A stretch of 23,843 nucleotides of DNA from CAZKXX01 sp964556705 (GTDB lineage: Bacteria > Acidobacteriota > Terriglobia > UBA7540), in assembly GCA_964556705.1 (NCBI GenBank), contig CAZKXX010000060.1:1-23843 (forward strand), in the 5' to 3' direction. Below are positions 13,407 to 20,745 of the stretch, piece after piece. The position numbers and the translations under genes are program-made. The stretch's first letter is position 1. The number at the start of each line of letters is the position of its first letter. The notes beneath the pieces were generated by a model. That model worked only from the letters and a program-made list of their open reading frames with translations. It did not search any database and was not told the DNA's origin.

Positions 13407-15789
13407 ATTCCGCGCTCCGCTGGATGGTGCTGTTCCCGGCGCTGTTCCGCCCCTGCACGAGCAGGCGGTACTCTCCGGCCTGCAGCCGGTCGACGGGAAG
13501 GAAGAGCCCCACCGGAATCACCGGACTCCCCGGCTGCGCGAAGTTGTTAATGAGGATGGTGTTCGAAGTATAGACGCGCTCATCGGTCCTGGCGTTCACG
13601 ACGTCGTAGATGATTCCCACCCGCGGCGGTATGGCGTCGAGCAGGCGAGGTTCATAAACCTCCAGATACATGCCGACTCGCTGGTCTCGCTTGAACTCGA
13701 ACTTCGGTGTCGGAAGGATTTCGACTCCTCCCGAGACCAACGGCACGCGTTCTTCCATCAGCGCGAGGTCGAGGCCCGCAACGAGTTCCGAAACCGGCTG
13801 CATCTGCGTGCTGAGCACCACATCGCTCAAATGGAACTCCTCGCCGGTGTACGGCTCGATGTTGAGAGGCTCTTCGAACTTGGCGAACTTCTGCCCGCTC
13901 GCGCCCATCACCAGCTTCAGTGTGTACTTTCCGGGAGCGATGTGGAAGGTGTTGCGGTACTGAAACGGCCCCTGGGAGAGGGCCTTCATATCCTCGCGTT
14001 CCAGTTCCAGACGGACCGTGTCGCTGAAACGCGCCGCGACGGAGCCGTCCGGTCGCGCCGCGATGCCCAGCACGTTGACCGCGGACTGGAACTTTCCCTT
14101 CTTCTTGTCGAATTGAAGCGCTTGCCCGGGGATTTCGACGGCCAGGTTGACGCGCGCCACGTTCGGCGAAGTGTAGAAATGCATCGCCGCGAGCGACACC
14201 GGAATATCACTCGGCGCAGGGCTGGCGAGGCGCTCTTCGAGGACTTTGCCTTCAGGCTTGCCCGCCAGCAAGTCCTGGCCCTTGACGTCGTAATAGCCGA
14301 CGCGATGCCGTACGCGCAGCCCTTTCCGCTGCACTTTGACGTCAATCTTATGGTAGCTGCCGTCCTGCGACGGGTTGGGCGGGATGTAGCCGATCAGATA
14401 GTACTCGTCGAGCTCCCGAGCGATTTTTTCCAGACCTTCCAGGAAATCGTTGGTGTTGAAAATCGTGAACCCTCCGGTGCCGGAGGCGAGCGCCTGAAGC
14501 ACCTGCTGGTTGCTGGTGACGTTGTCCATGAGCGGTGGAATGATGGGCCGGCCCGGAATGGTCGAACCGGGAGTTCCGAAGAGGCTACGGTCGGGAGGTC
14601 CCGTCGGCGTGCCGGGAGGACGCCCACCGCCGCCTCCCAATGTGCCGCCACCACCCGGCGCGGCGCCGCCTCCTCCTCCGGGCGCACCACCGCCGCCCGG
14701 CGAGGGTGCGCCTCCGCCGCCACCCGGCGAGGGCGCGGTGCCGCCTCCGCCGCCCGGCCGGCCCCCGCCGCCTCCGGAGGGCGCATTCCCACCCCCGCCG
14801 CCCGGCCGCTGCGCGAGTCGCGTTCGCGGCGTCAGGACAGCGGTGAGCGAGGCCAGCAGCCCGCGTTCGTGCGGGAAGAGCGAATCGGGCTCGAGTGAGG
14901 ATCCCGGGCCCAGTCCCGGTAATTGCCGCTCACGGCTCGGGTCGCCGAACTCCGGAGACGTATCCATGCGCAGGCCCGAAAGCCCGCGAACGTCCACAGG
15001 GTAGACGGCCATATTGGCTTTGTTGGCCGCGTCAATCGTCGCGCTCAGCTCCGACTGCCGTTCGGGATTGAGCGGAAATCCGCCGGAGAAAAAGATCATC
15101 GTCTTGCGTCCCGGCACGGGGCGCAGCGTGCGCGCGAGATGGCGGACGGCCAGCAGAACGCTTCGCGCCGCGAAGTCCGAGCGGACTTGCACGGCACTGG
15201 TGCCGGCGAGCCGGTCGAGCCGGCTGGCCAGTTCCATGGACTGCCCGGGCTCGTTGGGACGCAGCGCGGCGAATTTGATGCCGCTCGCGGCTTGCTGGAG
15301 GAGGCGCGGGTCGGCGGTGAAATTCTGCGAGACCTGAAACGTCCCGGTGAAGTCCACGACGGCCATCTGGCGGTCCGGGGCCGCGTACTTTTCCACAAAC
15401 TGGCGGGCCGCGGCCCGCGCGCGCGTCTGCTCTTCACTGGTCATCGTCGAGTTGTCGAAGAAGAGCACCAGATAGCGCGGCTCGTTCGAGGCCTCGCCCG
15501 TTTCGGCGACGCGCGAGAAGTTGGCGATGGCCTGCTCCTTGTCGTCCTCGAAAACGCGGAAATCGGCGGCTTCCAGGTCGCGGATGTAGTTCCCCTTCTT
15601 GTCGGTGACGATCACGTCCACCAGGACGAGGTTGGCTTCCGCCGTGAAGACCTGCGAGGAGGGGGTCGCCGACTCCTCGGACGCGGCGGGTTGCTGCGGC
15701 GGGGCGGCGCGGACGCCGGTCTCCGTTGGAATCACCAGCCAGGCGAGCGCGGCCAGGGCGAGTGGCAGTGTTCGAAGATGCCGTAACAT
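13393..15789 (-). CDS. VWFA-related Acidobacterial domain protein (B) with glycine-rich insert
   Basis: 798 residues. A signal peptide (LRTLPLALAALAWLVIP) is followed by the family's TAEANLVLVDVIVTDKKGN and LEAADFRVFEDDKEQAIANFS and a VWA fold (LVLFFDNSTM), in which the metal motif is degenerate at Asp112-x-Ser-x-Met. At about residues 325-395 a low-complexity block of GGGGG runs with A, P, R and N interrupts the VWA fold. After it come FTIFNTNDFLEGLEKIARELDEYYLIGYIP, the usual end of the domain, and then about 300 residues of beta-rich sequence unique to this longer class. AAGGGGG lies five bases before the ATG. Upstream VWFA C stops 15 bases before it, so the two are an operon. Secreted or periplasmic; ligand unknown. 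Confidence 0.88.
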   Translation of the reverse strand: MLRHLRTLPLALAALAWLVIPTETGVRAAPPQQPAASEESATPSSQVFTAEANLVLVDVIVTDKKGNYIRDLEAADFRVFEDDKEQAIANFSRVAETGEASNEPRYLVLFFDNSTMTSEEQTRARAAARQFVEKYAAPDRQMAVVDFTGTFQVSQNFTADPRLLQQAASGIKFAALRPNEPGQSMELASRLDRLAGTSAVQVRSDFAARSVLLAVRHLARTLRPVPGRKTMIFFSGGFPLNPERQSELSATIDAANKANMAVYPVDVRGLSGLRMDTSPEFGDPSRERQLPGLGPGSSLEPDSLFPHERGLLASLTAVLTPRTRLAQRPGGGGGNAPSGGGGGRPGGGGGTAPSPGGGGGAPSPGGGGAPGGGGGAAPGGGGTLGGGGGRPPGTPTGPPDRSLFGTPGSTIPGRPIIPPLMDNVTSNQQVLQALASGTGGFTIFNTNDFLEGLEKIARELDEYYLIGYIPPNPSQDGSYHKIDVKVQRKGLRVRHRVGYYDVKGQDLLAGKPEGKVLEERLASPAPSDIPVSLAAMHFYTSPNVARVNLAVEIPGQALQFDKKKGKFQSAVNVLGIAARPDGSVAARFSDTVRLELEREDMKALSQGPFQYRNTFHIAPGKYTLKLVMGASGQKFAKFEEPLNIEPYTGEEFHLSDVVLSTQMQPVSELVAGLDLALMEERVPLVSGGVEILPTPKFEFKRDQRVGMYLEVYEPRLLDAIPPRVGIIYDVVNARTDERVYTSNTILINNFAQPGSPVIPVGLFLPVDRLQAGEYRLLVQGRNSAGNSTIQRSAEFAVQ
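14610..14815 (-). repeat. Glycine-rich low-complexity coding block
   Basis: The coding strand is a run of GGC/GGA/GGG-type codons broken by short Ala-Pro-Ser or Arg-Pro spacers, in irregular repeats of about 8-12 residues. The coding strand has many closely spaced G runs, so it could form G-quadruplexes and is prone to slippage. It lies within VWFA protein B. Confidence 0.85.
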
Positions 15790-15804
15790 AAGTCCCCCTT
15801 GCCC

Positions 15805-17595
15805 CTAGTAGGGAATCTCCACGGTGCGGTTGAGCGCCGAAATCCGCGCGCCCTCGGCTTCCCGCACGATCTGGCGGACCAGATAAACTCCGGGCTTGAC
15901 GTCAAAGCTCATGCGCGACGTCAGGCCTGACCGGCTCAGTTTCTCCAGACTCGCGTCGAACAATCGGAACTCCAGGGTCTTTTCCTTGCCGGCCACGTAG
16001 TTCCCGTTGCGGTCGAACAGCGCGGTGATCATCACGACGTGGTTCAGGTTTCGCCCGCTGTCCTTGCGGAACGAGAGGAAGCGAATGTCCACGCGCGTGA
16101 GGATGGACAGGCGCGCGTCGAACTCGCCGGTCTTGAAGAATTGCGTGTGCACCTGCACGGGCAGTTCGTTCACTTCGTCGCGCGAGAAGAGCGCCTGCGT
16201 GATCTCCTGCTGCGCCTGCTCCGCCGGGTCTTCCGCCTTCTTCGGAGTGTAGTAGCCGCTCCGCGCCTGAATCGTGTAAGACCCGGAACGGGCCAGCTTG
16301 ACTTTCAACGCCCGGAAACGCCCGTCGAACTTCACTTTTTGGGGCGAGTAAGCGAGCAGGTAATACATCTCCGGAAGCCCCCCGGCTTTGCGAAAGGCCT
16401 CGTCGTAATCGTTGGTATTGGAAACGTACTCGCCGCCCGTATCGTAGGCGATAAAGCGCAGCGCGTCGGCGCTGCGGTTCACCTGCTCGATCGCGTACAT
16501 CGCCTTCTTGCCCGTCAGGTCCGGCCGCTGGCTTGGGAAAGAGGAGCGCTTCGAAGGGTCGCCGAGCGGCGAGAACGCGTAAAGGCCCTTCGAGTCGAGC
16601 GTGTTGACGATGACATTGGACCTGAGCGCGCGGTCGATGATCTGGTTGATGCGGTGCTCGATCGTCAGCATCAGAAAGCCCGGGGAAACCATCACCAGGC
16701 TGCGCTGGCCGGGCAGTGCGGCCATGCGTCGGATCACGCCATCGAGTCCCCGTAGAGCGTATTCGGCCTGCGTCTGAAAGCGGTTGAGCGTTCGCACGGC
16801 CTCCGAGCGCGCGCGGTTTTCCGCCGTCAAGCGCGACATTTCCTCGTTGAAGGCGCGGTCGCACTCTACCGCTTCCTCCTCGGCGACTTCGATGGCGTGC
16901 GGGCCGTTGCGGTGGATCATCAGGTAGGCCTGATAGGGCAGCACCTCGGGACACGGGTCCTCTCGAAAGGCGCCGACGGCCCTCGTCAGCAGCCTGCCGA
17001 CCGCTTCGTGGATCTTTCCCCGGTCGTCAGTGAAGTCAAGCTGGTTCTGCCCGGAAGCCGTGAAGATGCCCACCCGGTCGCCGGGCGACAACGTGGAGTC
17101 CAAATAGCGTTCGGCGGCCTCGCGCGTTCGAACGATATCCTCGAACGGCATGTGAACGTCATCGAAGAACAGCCCGAGGAAGCGCCGGCCCACCGCCGTC
17201 TCGGCGGGAGCCGCGCCGAACTCCGCTTCGAGCTCGGCGAACGCGTCCTGCTCCTCAAACGGCGCGGGCGCCGCCGGCGTCTCCACCGAGAAATGCGTGA
17301 TGGCCTGCTCCTTGCCTTCTTCCAGTATCTTGAAATCCTGCTGAGTCAGGTTGGGGACCACGCGGCCGCGCTGGTCGCGCACCACCACGCGCACCAGGAC
17401 GAGGTTTCGCTGCGCTTCCAATCGGAATGTCGGTTCGCTTGCAGCGCCGGTGAGTTCGCTTTCCCGGCTGGTGACTTCGCTTTCCTGCGGGGCGGGAAGG
17501 GAAGCGGGGAGGGCCGCCAGCAGCGCTGCGCTCAGGACGCACAGCCATCCCGCGTGCTTTCGGAGGCCGCGCGGCTTGGAACGGAGCCCGCTCAC
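15805..17595 (-). CDS. VWFA-related Acidobacterial domain protein (C)
   Basis: About 596 residues from the chosen start. A signal peptide (WLCVLSAALLAALPASLPA) precedes RLEAQRNLVLVRVVVRDQRGR and LTQQDFKILEEGKEQAITHFS, the family opening. The VWA core (FLGLFFDDVHMPFED) has lost the Ser residues of the metal site. A long helical insertion (about residues 200-300, rich in Glu/Arg) and an end YYLLAYSP .. SGYYTPKK follow, then a beta-rich C-terminal domain of ~150 residues like that of protein B. The frame is open upstream to 17955, but a promoter at 17693-17721 and the position of the signal peptide favour the GTG at 17595, the first in-frame start after the promoter; its ribosome site is poor. 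First gene of the cluster. Confidence 0.85.
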   Translation of the reverse strand: MSGLRSKPRGLRKHAGWLCVLSAALLAALPASLPAPQESEVTSRESELTGAASEPTFRLEAQRNLVLVRVVVRDQRGRVVPNLTQQDFKILEEGKEQAITHFSVETPAAPAPFEEQDAFAELEAEFGAAPAETAVGRRFLGLFFDDVHMPFEDIVRTREAAERYLDSTLSPGDRVGIFTASGQNQLDFTDDRGKIHEAVGRLLTRAVGAFREDPCPEVLPYQAYLMIHRNGPHAIEVAEEEAVECDRAFNEEMSRLTAENRARSEAVRTLNRFQTQAEYALRGLDGVIRRMAALPGQRSLVMVSPGFLMLTIEHRINQIIDRALRSNVIVNTLDSKGLYAFSPLGDPSKRSSFPSQRPDLTGKKAMYAIEQVNRSADALRFIAYDTGGEYVSNTNDYDEAFRKAGGLPEMYYLLAYSPQKVKFDGRFRALKVKLARSGSYTIQARSGYYTPKKAEDPAEQAQQEITQALFSRDEVNELPVQVHTQFFKTGEFDARLSILTRVDIRFLSFRKDSGRNLNHVVMITALFDRNGNYVAGKEKTLEFRLFDASLEKLSRSGLTSRMSFDVKPGVYLVRQIVREAEGARISALNRTVEIPY

Positions 17596-17692
17596 CTTGT
17601 TCGGTCCGAGTGCGGAGAAAAAGGTTCGGCGGCAGCGTGCCCCGCCGGCGAAGCTGGAGACAGTGTGGTCCGTCTGAAGCCCCGTAGGCGTT

Positions 17693-17721
17693 AGTATCCG
17701 GCCCGCAAAAAAGGATGTCAA
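17693..17721 (-). promoter_or_regulatory. Promoter of the VWFA-mutY-transglutaminase cluster
   Basis: On the minus strand: TTGACA (17721-17716), exactly 17 bases, GATACT (17698-17693). Transcription would start near 17685, about 90 bases before the chosen GTG start of VWFA C. Confidence 0.6.
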
Positions 17722-17778
17722 GGAAACTATCGCCGCCTCCATCCTTGATTTGCCGCAGCCAATCTGTAATGCTTGCCC

Positions 17779-17992
17779 GCGAAGCGGGCAGCTCATCGCT
17801 TTCAGCCATCCGCGACCGGCTGTTGGTTGTTGGTCGTTGGTTGTGGAGCCGCGTCCCGGCGAGCCGCCGTGAAATCTGCACTTGCTTTCCCGGTTAATTC
17901 GGCCAATCGCCGGCCAGCAATCTGCTGCGAACAACCGACAACTAACGACCCACAACCGGCGGTTTTTCGCTGACGGCTGAGAGCTGACGGCT
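17779..17992. repeat. Nested inverted heptad arrays, locus 5
   Basis: Two array pairs are nested. The inner pair is GTTGGTN units at 17822-17842 against NNACAAC/NNACGAC units at 17929-17956. The outer pair is NNNNAGC/NNNNCGC-type units at 17779-17806 (ending TTTCAGC) against GCTGACG/GCTGAGA units at 17969-17989. All four have a 7-base period and the right members are reverse complements of the left. The region separates the divergent VWFA C and UbiD genes; otherwise the gap 17596-18010 holds only the promoter at 17693-17721. No gene is seen in the core. Confidence 0.65.
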
Positions 17993-18010
17993 TTTTCCCT
18001 GAGGTGCTTT

Positions 18011-19483
18011 GTGGCCTATCGCGACTTGCGCGAATTCATTTCCAGACTCGAGCGGGAAGGCGAATTGAAGCGCCTCGCCGCCGAAGTGGACGTGGATCTC
18101 GAAATCACCGAAATTACCGACCGCGTCTCGAAGGCGGGCGGCCCGGCGCTGCTGTTTGAAAAGCCGCGCTCGGCGCGCGACGGCGTCGCTTACGACATTC
18201 CGCTCGCCATCAACCTGCTCGGCTCCAAACGCCGCATGGAACTGGCGCTCGAAGTCAACTCGCTTGAAGATGTGGCGCGGCGCATCGAAGAACTGCTCGA
18301 GATGCGTCCGCCGGAAGGTTTGTTGGACAAAGTCCGGCTGCTGCCCAAGCTTGCCGAGATGGGCTCGTTCTTTCCGAAGACCGTGAAGTCCGGCCCCTGC
18401 AAGGAAGTCATCGAACGCGAGAATGTTTCGCTCGCGCGCCTGCCCGTCATGAAGTGCTGGCCGCAGGACGGCGGACGCTTCATCACCTGGCCCATGGTCA
18501 TCACGCGGAGTCCCAAGACCGGACGCCGCAACATCGGCTGCTACCGCATGCAGGTCTACGACGACCGCACCACCGCCATGCACTGGCAAATCCACAAAGG
18601 CGGCGCCGAACATTTCCGCTGGCTCCAGCGCCAGGGCAAAGGCCGGCGCATGGACGTTGCCGTGGCGATTGGCGCCGACCCCGCCACCATGTATTCCGGC
18701 ATCCTTCCGTTGCCCGAGGATCTGGACGAATTTCTCTTCGCAGGATTCCTTCGCCACGAGCCCGTCGAACTGGTCAGGTGTGAGACCGTGGACTTGGAAG
18801 TCCCCGCCAACGCCGAAATCGTGCTGGAAGGTTACGTCGATTTGGACGACATCCGCAGCGAGGGACCCTTCGGAGATCACACCGGCTATTACTCCCTGGA
18901 AGACAAGTTCCCGGCGTTTCACCTCACCTGCCTGACGCGCCGCAAGAATCCCGTCTATGTCTCGACCCTCGTCGGCGCGCCACCCATGGAAGACTACTGG
19001 ATGGGGCACGGCGTCGAACGCATCTTCCTCCCGCTCATGCGCAAGCAGATGCCGGAAGTCGTGGACATGCACATGCCCCCGGAAGGAATCTTTCACAACC
19101 TGATGATCGTCTCGATCCGCAAAAGCTATCCCGGCCACGCGCGCAAAGTGATGAACGCCATCTGGGGACTGCCCGGCGCGATGTTCACCAAATGCATCGT
19201 GGTCGTGGACCACGATGTGGACGTTCACAACGTGCGCGAAGTGGTCTGGAAAGCTTTCAACCACATCGATCCCGAACGCGATATTCAGTTCGTCCTCGGC
19301 CCTGTGGACCAGCTCGAACACGCTTCCCGCCTGCCCAACTTCGGCTCGAAAATGGGCGTGGACGCCACCACCAAATGGCCCTCCGAAGGCTTTACCCGCC
19401 CCTGGCCGGACGAAATCAAAATGGACCCGGAAGTGCAGAGGAAAATCGATACGATCTGGAGCAGACTAGGGCTTGAGGGGTGA
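18011..19483 (+). CDS. UbiD-family prenylated-FMN decarboxylase
   Basis: 490 residues, the usual size. Typical family segments in order: DLREFISRLEREGELKRL at the start, VSKAGGPALLFEK, ARLPVMKCWPQDGGRFITWP, the substrate and metal region GCYRMQVYDDRTTAMHWQIHKGG, and EGPFGDHTGYYS (284-295), part of the acidic-basic network at the prFMN site. UbiD enzymes decarboxylate aromatic or unsaturated acids; many Acidobacteria-type copies are annotated for ubiquinone or menaquinone formation (UbiD/MqnL-like), but the sequence alone does not fix the substrate. The GTG start has GAGGTG a few bases upstream. The last part of the gene (19329-19434) is present a second time, without a single mismatch, 804 bases downstream; only the final 15 residues of this copy differ from the second. 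Confidence 0.9.
   Translation: MAYRDLREFISRLEREGELKRLAAEVDVDLEITEITDRVSKAGGPALLFEKPRSARDGVAYDIPLAINLLGSKRRMELALEVNSLEDVARRIEELLEMRPPEGLLDKVRLLPKLAEMGSFFPKTVKSGPCKEVIERENVSLARLPVMKCWPQDGGRFITWPMVITRSPKTGRRNIGCYRMQVYDDRTTAMHWQIHKGGAEHFRWLQRQGKGRRMDVAVAIGADPATMYSGILPLPEDLDEFLFAGFLRHEPVELVRCETVDLEVPANAEIVLEGYVDLDDIRSEGPFGDHTGYYSLEDKFPAFHLTCLTRRKNPVYVSTLVGAPPMEDYWMGHGVERIFLPLMRKQMPEVVDMHMPPEGIFHNLMIVSIRKSYPGHARKVMNAIWGLPGAMFTKCIVVVDHDVDVHNVREVVWKAFNHIDPERDIQFVLGPVDQLEHASRLPNFGSKMGVDATTKWPSEGFTRPWPDEIKMDPEVQRKIDTIWSRLGLEG
19329..19434 (+). repeat. Direct repeat, copy 1 (3' part of ubiD-like gene)
   Basis: 106 bases identical to 20133-20238. The identity ends abruptly on both sides; after it the two copies still encode related but clearly diverged C-terminal ends (QRKIDTIWSRLGL here, KEKIDALWKQLGL in the second). 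Confidence 0.95.
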
Positions 19484-19516
19484 CAGCGGAGATTATTCTT
19501 TGCCGGGGGCTCCTGC

Positions 19517-19561
19517 TTGACAAAGTATAGCGTTTGGCACATACTGTACGTTCAGTACGTT
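19517..19561 (+). promoter_or_regulatory. Promoter and putative operator of the toxin-antitoxin pair
   Basis: TTGACA (19517-19522), 17 bases, CATACT (19540-19545). Overlapping the -10 and start region is an inverted repeat TACTG (19542-19546)/CAGTA (19553-19557) and a direct repeat of GTACGTT (19546-19552 and 19555-19561). Phd/YefM antitoxins usually repress their own promoter at such palindromes. Confidence 0.6.
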
Positions 19562-19586
19562 AAATGCTTGATGGGAGATACTGACG

Positions 19587-19847
19587 ATGAACCGTCTGAC
19601 GGCGGGGAAGGTAAGGCAGGACTTTGCTGAAACCATAAACCGCGTGGCTTACGGGCGCGAGCGGGTCATTCTACGCCGGCGGGGTAAGGACCTGGCGGCA
19701 CTCATCCCGATGGACGACCTGCGGCTGCTCGAAGAGATGGAAGACCGCCTGGACGTTGAGGAAGCCGAGAGGATTCTGGCGGAGGCGAAGCGAAAGCACG
19801 AACGGCCTATTCCCTGGGAAAAAGCTAAGAAGAGACTCGGGCTCTGA
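19587..19847 (+). CDS. Type II antitoxin, Phd/YefM family
   Basis: 86 residues. The N-terminal half (LTAGKVRQDFAETINRVAYGRERVILRRRGKDLAALIPMDDLRLLEEME) is the Phd/YefM DNA-binding and dimerisation fold. The C-terminal half is a charged helix (DVEEAERILAEAKRKHERPIPWEKAKKRLGL) of the kind that wraps the toxin. GGGAG lies upstream of the ATG. It precedes its toxin by two bases, in the usual antitoxin-first order, and probably represses the promoter at 19517-19561. The module is inserted between two copies of the end of the ubiD-like gene. Confidence 0.9.
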   Translation: MNRLTAGKVRQDFAETINRVAYGRERVILRRRGKDLAALIPMDDLRLLEEMEDRLDVEEAERILAEAKRKHERPIPWEKAKKRLGL

Positions 19848-19849
19848 GC

Positions 19850-20113
19850 GTGGCCTATCAAGTTGCCATTCTCCCTTCGGCGCTGCGTGAGCTCGGCGGC
19901 ACCCCTCGCCCTGACCAGAAACGGCTCCAGACGAAAATCGACCAGCTCCGCGAGAATCCTCGGCCCCCGGGAGTAAAGCAGTTACACGGAAAGCGGGACT
20001 TATTCCGGCTCCGTTCTGGCAACTATCGGGTCATTTACACGATCGACGACAATCGCCGCGCCGTCCTCATTATCAGAATCGGCCACCGTGGGGAAGTTTA
20101 TCGGCATTTGTGA
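19850..20113 (+). CDS. Type II toxin, RelE/ParE superfamily
   Basis: 87 residues with the compact RelE pattern: VAILPSALRELGGTPRPDQKRLQTKIDQLRENPRPPGVKQLHGKRDLFRLRSGNYR-type order and the closing VIYTIDDNRRAVLIIRIGHRGEVYR. The basic residues in KQLHGKRDLFRLR, GNYRVIY and HRGEVYRHL match the residues that make RelE toxins ribosome-dependent mRNA nucleases; ParE relatives (gyrase poisons) lack some of them, so a RelE-like mode is more likely. The GTG start sits two bases after the antitoxin stop, indicating translational coupling. Intact, with no frameshift. Confidence 0.88.
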   Translation: MAYQVAILPSALRELGGTPRPDQKRLQTKIDQLRENPRPPGVKQLHGKRDLFRLRSGNYRVIYTIDDNRRAVLIIRIGHRGEVYRHL

Positions 20114-20132
20114 TCGCTCGTGCGTTGTCCGT

Positions 20133-20278
20133 GCCTGCCCAACTTCGGCTCGAAAATGGGCGTGGACGCCACCACCAAATGGCCCTCCGAAGGCTTTACC
20201 CGCCCCTGGCCGGACGAAATCAAAATGGACCCGGAAGTAAAGGAGAAGATTGACGCCCTGTGGAAGCAGTTAGGATTG
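20133..20278 (+). pseudogene. Second copy of the UbiD C-terminal end (gene fragment)
   Basis: 20133-20238 is identical over 106 bases to the ubiD-like gene's 3' part; the frame then continues with KEKIDALWKQLGLQ, a plausible natural UbiD C-terminus, diverged from the other copy. It has no start codon or ribosome site of its own. Either it is the original end of the gene, displaced when the toxin-antitoxin segment arrived with a substitute end, or the left-over of a tandem duplication. Confidence 0.85.
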
Positions 20279-20281
20279 CAG

Positions 20282-20436
20282 CGGCGGTGCCTGCCTGGCG
20301 AAGGCAGGTCCTCACCGCCGTCGCATTGCTGTAGCGCCGGTCTATGACCGGCGTCCGGGGACTGGCGCAGACCTTGCTCTTCAGGTCTGCGATTCTGGTA
20401 TTGCGCCGGTCGGCGCGCAGAGGTGAAGCTCTGCGC
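20282..20436. repeat. Cluster of four hairpins (REP-like palindromes)
   Basis: Four strong stems follow each other: CGGCGGTG/CACCGCCG (20282-20289/20313-20320) with an inner CCTGCCT/AGGCAGG; CGCCGGTC/GACCGGCG (20335-20342/20346-20353); CGCAGACCT/AGGTCTGCG (20366-20374/20383-20391); GCGCAGAG/CTCTGCGC (20415-20422/20429-20436). None has a T run, so they are not standard terminators. No gene overlaps them. Confidence 0.75.
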
Positions 20437-20684
20437 CAGCCAGATCTTTATAAGGGATAATATCGAGAGTGCATCAAACACACAATCGTCATATTATACA
20501 CACGAGGATTGTCTTAAAGAGAAATCATGCGTGTGCTCATCGAAGGCTTGAGGATGCCAGCATTATGAAGACCTCAAGGCTCAGGGCCGGGGAAACCCAG
20601 GCTGGACCGCGTCCGGATTCCGGCCAGCTTCCTGGCATGCAGACCCAACATTCAACGTGGAGTAATGTACCCGCCGGGGTGCGG
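20437..20684. other. Intergenic stretch, relatively AT-rich at its left end
   Basis: No gene is recognised. The left part (20440-20530) is AT-rich for this genome and has an imperfect inverted repeat, ACAATCGTC (20482-20490) against GAGGATTGT (20504-20512). A CTTGAGG/CCTCAAG stem lies at 20547-20553/20572-20578. The remainder shows nothing I can interpret. Confidence 0.4.
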
Positions 20685-20713
20685 TTGCGCGGCCCCGGAT
20701 CGCCACCTATAAT
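20685..20713 (+). promoter_or_regulatory. Sigma-70-type promoter of the lysine-rich small gene
   Basis: TTGCGC (20685-20690), exactly 17 bases, and a perfect TATAAT (20708-20713). It leaves a leader of about 25 bases to the ATG at 20746. Confidence 0.65.
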
Positions 20714-20745
20714 CAGTCAAACACGTTCATGCGAAGGAGGTTCGA

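Noticed and set aside
17942..19321. Long minus-strand frame opposite the UbiD gene
   Set aside because: Histidine and glycine rich shadow; the plus frame carries continuous UbiD family sequence.
20120..20347. Independent 75-residue gene after the toxin
   Set aside because: It is the duplicated UbiD end run on into the palindrome region, without its own ribosome site.
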